From Gonium pectorale (lineage: Eukaryota; Chlorophyta; Chlorophyceae; Chlamydomonadales; Volvocaceae): 51,803 nt of DNA. The notes beneath the pieces are model-generated. The model searched no databases. It had not been told where the DNA came from and saw only the letters and a list, made by a program, of their open reading frames with translations. Shown in pieces: positions 44,201 through 51,803 of the stretch (position 1 is its first letter; every line of letters begins with the position of its first letter). The stretch covers positions 528,326 to 580,128 of the forward strand of contig LSYV01000024.1 in NCBI GenBank assembly GCA_001584585.1, read 5' to 3'. A program made the translations under genes and the position numbers.

Positions 44201-44484
44201 ATCATGTTCAGGCTTTGGAGGAGGAGGGGCAGCGCCAGCCGAGCGCGAGCACCGCGCCGGCCTCGTTACCGGACGACGGCAACGGGGACGCCGGTGGCAG
44301 CGGCAGCGACGCGGAGAGCGAGGCGGACGCGGAGCTGGCGGAGGCGCTGGCGGAGGCGCGCGCCCGCAGCGGCAGCGGCAGGAAGGTGGCTGAGCCTCGC
44401 AGTCGGGGCCTCCTGCGCAGCCTGGGCCGCACGCTGCGGCCGCTGGCCAAGCGCGTGGTGCGGGAGGGCATGGGCGACGCATGA
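41263..44484 (+). CDS. Organelle-targeted DarP/YjgA (DUF615) ribosome-assembly protein
   Basis: Six exons: 41263-41482, 41782-41915, 42409-42486, 43551-43652, 43863-43949 and 44212-44484. They give 297 residues. The N-terminal 45 residues (MSFASARSALGPPSC..., Ser/Arg/Ala-rich, no acidic residues) look like a plastid or mitochondrial transit peptide. Then come EILDLVRGLTAMTPKQLSAV, LPRSNQGRKRQEALVAKML and APDHQQLRTLVRQCQQALEE, which align in order with E. coli YjgA/DarP (RRRQLQLIGKML; ADRQQLRTLI). DarP acts in late assembly of the large ribosomal subunit. An acidic Gly/Ser/Asp linker is inserted before the last helix (SRGLLRSLGRTLRPLAKRVV). The exon 1 donor (A|GTTGCA) is the weakest join. The intron 43653-43862 needs a GC-AG donor to keep the frame. 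Two minisatellites lie in intron 42487-43550. Confidence 0.88.
42661..42836 (+). repeat. 16-nt minisatellite, about 11 copies, in a DarP intron
   Basis: Unit GGCGGCAGAGAGGCTG. Three units carry TGAG for AGAG-type variation and two carry CTAG for CTGG. The array is very regular, which suggests recent expansion. Confidence 0.9.
43311..43420 (+). repeat. 7-nt minisatellite (CCCCGAC/CCCCGAT), about 16 units, in a DarP intron
   Basis: Alternating CCCCGAC and CCCCGAT heptamers lie in the same intron as the 16-nt array, about 130 nt before the acceptor of exon 43551. The strand is purine-poor and C-rich. Confidence 0.85.
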
Positions 44485-44931
44485 TGGGATGGGGCCGCAG
44501 GCCCGCAGCGGATGGAAGCATGGCATAGGCTGAGAGAGGTCGGAGAGCGCTCCTTTGCGGGTGCGGTGGCTGGGTGGGTGGCTGCGCTCTCGGTTTGGGC
44601 GGGGGCGCGGTCGGCCGACAACTGCGTGTTCGCATGTGCGCGCGCTCTGGCGGGAGTGCTCTCTACGCGGGAGCGCTCCGTCTTTCTGTGCAGGTTTCTC
44701 ATTTTTTCTCTGCGCTGCCGGGTGTGAGGCAGGCCCACCGCCACCGCGAGACATGGGGTTGGAATTTGAGGTTCGAGTCTGTTGTGGTTTCGAGTCCGCG
44801 CACGGCGCCGAGTGGCGTTTCGGGGACGCTGGGACAGTGGGGTGCCATGCTTGTGCGCAGAGGCCCGCCGTGTGGCGCACTCGACATGGACGCGTTTGTC
44901 AACGCACAGGCGCATTCCCTTTAACGGAGCT

Positions 44932-44936
44932 TGTAA
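44932..44936 (+). terminator. Candidate TGTAA polyadenylation signal of DarP
   Basis: TGTAA about 450 nt after the stop at 44484. Confidence 0.4.
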
Positions 44937-45403
44937 CGGTGCTTACATGACACGGATGTGCGACATGTACGCGCCTCCCTCCGGCCCCGTCACCACTGCC
45001 CATGAGGCTCGTCTGCCGGGTGTGCAGGGCGACTACAGCAGGCGGGGGCCTCGCCCCACGCCAACGGTGGTCGCGCGCCGTCTCCCCCGCGGCACTGCCT
45101 CCCCCGGACCTGATCCCGCCGAACTTCGCTCCTCAGGCCCAGCGGCCTGCCTCTCCCACGCACTGGCGGCAGCTTGTAAGTACCGTACGATGAATACTGC
45201 TACCGCACATATCCCTCTTAAGATAAACTCTTGTAACGGATGCCGAGCGTGGCCAACGGCGCCATGTGTGGAATCTACGACAAGCCTGGTGGGGTGCAAG
45301 ACGCCGCGGGCTTTATTCGTGTCTGGGACATTCGGGCGCACGCGTGTGTGCGAGTGTGTGCGTGCAGGCATGCACTCGCAGCCACCGCCCTGGCGGCGGA
45401 GCT

Positions 45404-45596
45404 CTCTCGGCTGCACTCCGCCCCCTACCAAAGCTAGAGCTAAGGCTAGCGCCTCTCCACCTCTCTCAGCATGAGCCTCCTGCGACACACGAGGGGGCGA
45501 TGCGTCTACCGCCTACGTTAAGCCCGCCAAGCGGTTGCTGCAGATACTTCTCGGCTGCACTCCGCTCCGTGCCTAAGCTAGAGCCTCTCCACTTTA
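45404..45596 (+). repeat. Direct repeat pair, about 50 nt
   Basis: TCTCGGCTGCACTCCGC, then AAGCTAGAG and GCCTCTCCAC, occur at 45404-45463 and 45548-45596. The first copy has an extra GCTAAGGCTAGC segment. Confidence 0.75.
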
Positions 45597-46044
45597 TCCA
45601 CCTTCATCCCTACGACAGACACGCCCAGCCAACACAACGTGTCGTGACAAAGCCGTTGCTGAACCGGAAGCTGGGAGAGGAGCCGGGGAGGCCCGCGCGG
45701 CCCGCGCCCGCGGGTGCCCTCAAACCGCAACCAAGACATCTCCCGCAAGCAACGCCATCCCCACACGTTACTACATAGCGCACTACCACAAAACCCAAGG
45801 CCGCCCAACAACCAGCCCGTCCGGTCCATCCCAAGCATTGAAACTTAGTCTTCGCCAAAGCCCAGCCATGGCTCATCCATTAGCAGCTACCATGCTGCCC
45901 AGGCCGGCAAACCCGCACGCTCAACCCGCCCGCCGACGTGGAACTCCGCATACAGCTCTGTGGCTGCCACAGTGCCGGCATGCTGTCGCCGCCGCCAACG
46001 CATCCGGCTCCCCCCCCCCTGGTAGCCCACAGAGCAGGACGCTG

Positions 46045-49000
46045 CTACCCGCCCCTGGACGCCCCGACCCGGCGCCGAGCCTTGGGGCCACGGCCCCGCG
46101 CCGCTTCTGCCTCCACCGCCGTCGCCGTCGCAGCCGTAGCCGCTGTGGCCGCCGGTGCCGCGGGCTCAGCCGTAGGCGCCGGGGGCGACGGCGGAGCAGG
46201 CAGCGGCGATGGTTGTGACGTCGGCGGTTGTCGAAGCGCCTGCTTCGTCGTCGGCGCCGGGGCCGGGGCTGCCGCGGCACGATGCCGCATGACCACACGG
46301 CGCAGCTTCTGGCCGCCAGCTTTGGCGCTGGACGCGGCGGCGTCCGCGGCCGTTGCCGCCGCCGCCGGACCCGCCGCCTCCGTCGCAGGGAATTGCAGCT
46401 GGCGGCGGCTCCGCTGCCGCCGTCGCCGCCGCTCCGCCCACTGCGCCCAGCGTGCCGCCGCCTCCTCGGTGCTGCGCGCGCAGCTGAGCCGCCAGCCCGG
46501 CGGCGCGGTGCGGCGGCGGCGGTGCGACACGACGCGGACCATGCGAAGGCAGACGTCGAGCTCGCGGCGCGAGAGCGAGGCGGTCAGGTGCTCCATGCGG
46601 GCGCGGAAGGCGGCCACCCAGGAGCCGGGCGGCCGCAGCGGCGCGGCCAGGAGAAACGTGGCGAACTGTAAAAGCACCGACACCTGACGGGGCGGGCAGG
46701 GTAGGGGATCGGTGAGTTGGAAGGCGTCACCAGACGAGAAGCCGGGGCGGGGGAGGCGGGGCGGGAGAGGGGCAAGGGCGACAGAATGGTGTCAAAGTGG
46801 GAGTGAAGAGGAGCATTAGCAGGCGCGGAACGGGGACGTGGTTATAGATATCGATACCTGACGAGGCGGGGCGGGGCGGCCATGTGGGCACGGCAGTTGG
46901 CATGGGGTACACAAGTGTGTTGTACATGGGATAAGGGCGCACAGAAGCGCATGTCCGTCCCGGTAAGCATTCAAGAGCCGAGGAGGACCCGAACCAAAGA
47001 CCTGGCACCCGGACCCACCAAACCCTGTGGGGGCCCCTGGCGCCACACACCGCGCGCATCCCTCCCTCCCCGGCCTGGGATACCAGCCCATTCCCACCCC
47101 TCACATGTATTTCCTATACGACGCCATCACTTTCGCGCTGCCGCTCGTCGTATGCAGCTTTCCTCTTCAACACGTGTTTCTTATGCTCCCGAACCCAGCT
47201 GCCTGTTGCCGGACCCACCATCCCTTCATCCCTCGCTCCCTCCCCGCCCCCAGCGCCACCCACCGAAGCGTGCGGCAGCGCCTGCTGGCTGGCGGCCATC
47301 CATGCCCGCGTCCAGCGGAGCGGCGGCGACCCACGGGTCCGCCACACGCCGTTGAGCACCGCCGCCAGCGCCACCGGCCCCATGCCGCCCAGCGCCGGCA
47401 GGCTGGCGTCCCAGAAGGCGCGCCGCCAGCGCATGGGCAGCGGCAATCCCGCCTTGGCCAGCGTCAGCAGCAGCAGCGCCAGCTGCGAGGGTGTGAACGG
47501 CGCCGGCGCCGGCGCCGCCGGCACCGGCGCCCTCCTCGCCTCCGCCCCCGCCTCCGCCCCGGGCCCTGCCCGGTGCGGTGTGCCGCGCGCTCCCCTCGCC
47601 GCACTCCCCTTGGGCTGCGGCTGCGGCTGCTGCTGCTGCAGCGGCGGCTGTGGTGGCGGCGGCAGCAGCGCGCGAGACGCGGCCAGGAAGGCGGCGCGCC
47701 AGGAGGGCGAGAGGCCGCGCTGCAGGCCCAGCCGGTGCAGCGCCCAAAGCAGGTTGGCCAGCTGGCGGCCGTCCATGTGGGGGAGCTGCTCCCGGCAGCG
47801 GGCCAGGAAGGGGCCCAGGAAGGACGCCGGCGGGCGGAAGCCCAGGCGCGCGAGCGCAAAGGCGAGCGCCACGCACGAGGCGGCGTGGAAGGAGGGCAGC
47901 TTGGGCTGCGTGGGGGAGAGGGTGGGAGGGGGCGGAGGGGGGCAGAATCGGTACAGGCACCCCTCACCGGAGGCGCACGTCAGCCCCCAGCTCGGCCCGT
48001 CGCAAAGCAGTCGCGTAACAGGGTCTGGCGGGTGCTGACTAGTCTACGGCAAAGGGAGTGGTGAAAGGCGGGGCAGGGGCGGAGGCGGGGGCGCGGCCGT
48101 CAAGAGGCCGTCGCCGCTACGCCACGCGACGCCCCGGCGGGCGGCGTGGTGCCCCCTCCCCGCATCCAGCCAGGACCCGCCCCGCCCACGTCGCACGCAG
48201 CACCCGCAGCGGCGAACTTGACCTCAGTCAGTCCCACCATCGCGTCTATCGCACCCACCCTCTCGGGCGCCACCCGTGCCTGCCCCACCCCCTCGCCCCC
48301 ATCCCCCCACCCCCTCGCCCCCATCCCCCCGCCCCCTCGCCCCCATCCCCCCGCCCAGCCAGCAAGCCAACCAGCCCAGCCAGCAAGCCAACCAGCCCAG
48401 CCAGCAAGCCAACCAGCCCAGACAGTGCGGCACCGTCTCCCTCCTCCCCCACCCCTGTGACAAGCTGACGACCATTCAGGCAGCGCTGACCCCAGGCGCC
48501 TGGCCCCAGCCCTCAGCCCTGAGTCCCCTTTCCCCCATCCAGGCGGTCCCCACCAGGGAGGGCTCCAGCAGTGCGGCCACCCAGCCGGGGGGCGGCTGCA
48601 GTCCGGTGCGGCCAAAGCTGCCGAGCACGGTACACAGCTGCGGCCCGGGGTGGAGATGTCGGTGGGGTGGGGCGGGGTGGGGGTACTTATGTTGCAAGTG
48701 TGGTGTGGTGGGGTGGGGCTGGGGGTGGGGAAGGAGATAGGGGGGAGCGAGAACTACGCTGACTGAGGGGGTGGCTTCACGGGATGCGGGAGGGTGGTGT
48801 GGGGGTAGGCGGTAGCCGCAGACGGGGTAGCAGTGAGGAGGGTTCATGAGTGTTGGAGGTCAGGCTCCGCGATCCGTCAAGGCGCGGTGCGGTGTGGCTG
48901 CACGCGATGTGAGGGCTCCGGGCCCACGTCCGTCGGGGCCGTCGGGGGCCGTCGGGGGCCGTCGGGGCGATGCACTGACGCGGAAGAGAGGAAAGGCGAG

Positions 49001-51803
49001 CGGAGATTAGCTGGCGCCTCCAGCTCACCGCCCGCTGGCCTCCCCAGCCCTCCACCGCTTCGGAAATCGACAACCAAACCAGCTCCCCCTCCAACAAGCG
49101 CACCCCAAACCTACACGCCCCATTGTGCACCCCCGCCTTTCGCCCATGGGCCCCTGCGCCGCTGGCCCCGTCCCGGACCCCCTGGGCCCAACGGCCACCC
49201 AATACTACACACCCGGCAATACACCCTGCAATAAACCCTGGCAGCACCCAGCAGCTCATGTCGGGACGCACCTGGTCTGGCTCCAGGCGTGGCGCCGCCG
49301 CCGCCAGCGCCGCCAGCATCTCCTCCCACCACGCCCGCCCGGGCGCCCAGCGCAGCTCGCACAGCGCCCACACGAGCCGGACCAGGCACTCGGGCGGCAG
49401 GGCGCGGAGGCGCGGGAGGGCCGCCGCCGCCAGGGAGCCGACCCATGGGGCGGCGGGCCGCAGGCCGAGTCGCGCCATCGCCCAGAAGGCGCGACAGTAC
49501 AAATCCAGATCTATCGTGTGGGGCGGGGCGGACCCGGCGTGCGGATCCGCATCCGAAGCCGGAGCACCGGGCGGGGCCCGGTGGGACTGCGGCGACAGTA
49601 GTTCTGGCGGCGGCGACGGCGGCATTCGGTGCGAAGGGACGGCGGCGAAGCCGGGTGGGCGCAGCCGAGCTGGCTCTGCTGGGGGAGACGGCAGCGGGGC
49701 CGGCGGGGCCGCCGGCGGCGGTATTAGGCTTATGAGCTGGAGCAGCGTGGCGGCGCTGGCCTCGTCCCCGACGTCGGCCCAGGGCGCCCCCGCAGATCCC
49801 TCCGGCCCCTCCGCTGCCGTGGCGCCGCCGCGTGGGCCCGCCGCCGCTTCTGCACCAGCGCTGTTGCCGCGCCCGTGGTGCCCCTCAGACGGCCCAGGGA
49901 CTGCGGGCGCTGCCTGGCGCGGCCCGCGCCCCCGCTGTGCCCCCGCCTCCCCGTCCGCGTCCCCCTCCGCCTCGGCCTGCGCTACGGCCTCAGCCGCCAG
50001 CGGCCCCGGCGGTGGAGACGGCAACGGTGGCGGGGGCGCCGCCGCAGCAGCCGGCGGCGCCGCCATGTAGACCGTCCTGATCAGTGGCCGGGTGAGTGCA
50101 GCCGCCGCTGCTGTCGACGCTGCAGCAGCAGGAGCGGCGCCTGGTCCCGGGTTCCTTCCTTTGCTGGGCACCCCCGGAGGAAGGGACGACATCCGCGGCT
50201 GCCCTGTGCGGGCACCGACACAGGGCGCGCCCGCTGTCACCTGTCCGGGCGGCGGCTCACTTCTAGCCCCCGCCGCCGATCGCGGCGGCGGTACGCCAAA
50301 GGCTGGAGCCGCCGCCGCCGCCAGGTCGCTGCCAAGGCTCCGCCCGTCTTCGGAGGCTGCGCCCGCTCCGCCGGCGGTGCTGGCAGGAAGACCGACCCGC
50401 GGATCGCTGCTGCTCCGCGCGCGCAGCGTTGCTGCCCCCGGCCACCGCCTGAAGCGTGCGATCGCAAACAGCAGCCGCGCGGCGTCGCCTGCCGCCACGT
50501 CGCGTCGCCCCAGCGCCACCGCCACGCGCGACATTACGCGGGCAGCGAACGCGTCGTCCAGCCGCCGCGCCGCCGCCGCCACGTCGGCGACGCTGGCGGC
50601 GCCGCCGCCGTCGCCGCCGACGTCGAATCCCTCCAGCTCCCGCGCCGCTGACTGGACTCCCCAGCGCTCCGCCTGCCGCACCAGCAGCGCCTCCGCGCCG
50701 CTAGGCGCCGCCGCCGCCAGCGCCTCCAGCGCCGCCGCCAGCTGCCCGACCGTCAGCTGCGGCAGCAGCGCCGCCAGGCGCCGCCGCAGGCGCAGCGCCA
50801 GCAGCCGGCCTAGCGTGCCGCTGGCGGGCGCGTACTGCCACATGTCCGGCGCCGCCAGCGCCTCCAGCATGGCCACTAGCTCGCCGGGGGTCATCCAATC
50901 GGCGCAGGGCAGCGCAGCCGAAAGGACTGGCAGCACCCAGCGCGCATCCGCGGCGAGCCCCAGCGCGCGCGGCACACGCAGCAGCGCCACCTGGCAGCCC
51001 GGCTGCACCCACTGGTCCGGGGAGGCAAGCAGCGCCATCGCGCGCTCGACAAGCGCCGCCGCGAGGCGCTGCGCGGTCGCCAGGCCTGGCGGCGGCCCTG
51101 GCGGCGCCGCCGGGGCGCCGACGGCGGCAGCCGCCGCCGTCGGCGATGCCGGCGCCCACGCCGCTAGCAGCTCAAGCGCCAGTTCGATGTGCTTGGTGCG
51201 GAAGGCGCCGATGTGGCTATCGATGAGGGCCTCCAGCCGATCTAGGTCGCCGGCCGCGTCGCGGAGCTGCCGCAGCCGCGATGGCCCGCCGGAGGCCAGG
51301 CTGCGGCCCACTGCCCCCGTCGCCGCCGCCGCCGCCGCCGTTCCCGCCGCTGATGATGACGCGGACAGCGACGTGGAGGAGGGGCCGGCGGCGGCGGCCG
51401 CAGCCGTCGCACGCTTGTCGCTGGGCAGCTGACGCCCTGGCCGCACAGCAGGGGCCGCCGCCTCCGTCGCTGCTCCGTGCGCGGCCATCTGCCCCTCCGC
51501 TCGGCTGTTAAACACTGGCCGCGGACGTGTCGTACCAGAGCCCTTGCCAGGGCCAGGCCCCGACGGCGCCCCCAACTCCTCGTTGGCAGGCGCCGTCGTC
51601 GTGCCCTCCCCGACTCCAAGCCGCGGCTCTCGCGCATCCGCGCGGCCGCTGGCTTGTTGTTGGGCCCTGGGCCGGTCGCCGACAGTGCCAGGATTTCGGA
51701 CGCCCGTTGTGGGTGCGACAGTGGACACAGGATCTATGCGTTGTCGCTTTCGTGAGCCTGGACCCTCCGACGCCACGGGATTGTTGGCGACCGTTGCGGA
51801 GAG
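46045..51803 (-). CDS. Octotricopeptide-like (OPR) repeat protein, 5' end beyond the window
   Basis: Five exons: 51803-49272 (open to the window edge), 48637-48554, 48279-48190, 47905-47264 and 46683-46045 (TAG). All junctions are phase 0, giving at least 1328 residues. Repeats of about 37-39 residues carry the pattern L-x-x-x-L-W-A-L-x-x-L-G-x-x-P-x-x-x-W, for example FWAMARLGLRPAAPWV, LVWALCELRWAPGRAWW, LGSFGRTGLQPPPGWVAALL, FALARLGFRPPASFL, LLWALHRLGLQRGLSPSW and LLTLAKAGLPLPMRW. These resemble the OPR family of Chlamydomonas, helical-repeat proteins that bind organelle RNAs and control their stability or translation. The target cannot be predicted. Between repeats lie long Ala/Pro/Gly-rich disordered stretches. 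A basic SRKRQRID segment lies near the visible N-terminus, which is not the true start. The C-terminal 100 residues are Ala/Pro/Arg-rich. Confidence 0.82.
47112..47170 (-). repeat. Dispersed repeat C, partial copy (reverse)
   Basis: GCCATCACTTTCGCGCTGCC and CGTCGTATGC match the reverse complement of the first third of repeat C. It lies in OPR-like gene intron 46684-47263. Confidence 0.7.
48285..48421. repeat. Two adjoining minisatellites in an OPR-gene intron
   Basis: About three units of a 22-nt CCCCCTCGCCCCCATCCCCC type (48285-48352) are followed by three units of a 21-nt CAGCCAGCAAGCCAACCAGC type (48353-48421). Both lie in intron 48280-48553. Confidence 0.8.

Larger units (their letters stand above)
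44485..46044. other. Convergent interval between DarP and the OPR-like gene
   Basis: 3' UTRs of two convergent genes and intergenic DNA. No additional exon is supported. A direct duplication of about 50 nt is at 45404-45463 and 45548-45596. Confidence 0.5.

Overview
The window looks like nuclear DNA of a volvocine (Chlamydomonas-type) green alga. It is very GC-rich. Genes are cut into many short exons by GT-AG introns that are full of low-complexity GC sequence. Candidate TGTAA polyadenylation signals follow several plus-strand genes. The proteins are eukaryotic: snurportin, a cytochrome P450, a prolyl 4-hydroxylase, a LYR protein and an octotricopeptide-like repeat protein. I rebuilt gene models by hand from splice signals and reading-frame phase. 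Every joined model below closes in frame, but no transcript data were available.

Layout from left to right: (1) 612-4841 (+), the C-terminal part of a WD40 protein. (2) 6450-7073 (+), a tiny LYR-type protein in six mini-exons. (3) 7527-10894 (-), a prolyl 4-hydroxylase with an apparent 4-nt microexon. (4) 11494-16429 (-), snurportin-1. (5) 17594-24591 (+), a 14-exon cytochrome P450. (6) 26506-27327 (-), the 3' end of an unrecognised gene that runs into a 20-N assembly gap at 27328-27347. (7) 27448-32820 (+), a class II poly(A) polymerase/CCA-adding enzyme whose 5' end is also lost at the gap. (8) 35504-37679 (+), a degenerate protein-kinase-like protein. (9) 39595-40350 (+), the 3' exons of an unrecognised gene. 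(10) 41263-44484 (+), an organelle-targeted DarP/YjgA (DUF615) protein. (11) 46045-51803 (-), a large octotricopeptide-like repeat protein that continues past the right edge.

The genes do not form a pathway; they are ordinary unlinked nuclear genes. Several have organelle or RNA themes: the LYR protein (mitochondrial Fe-S or complex assembly), DarP (ribosome assembly), the OPR-like protein (organelle RNA), the tRNA/RNA nucleotidyltransferase, and snurportin (snRNP import).

The less ordinary content is structural. It includes the microexon that splits the iron-binding HxD motif of the hydroxylase, a perfect 15-bp hairpin that encloses a predicted 5' splice site, and a long imperfect inverted repeat resembling a small-RNA precursor. 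There are also several short dispersed repeat families that lie mainly in introns and intergenic DNA, and numerous minisatellites.
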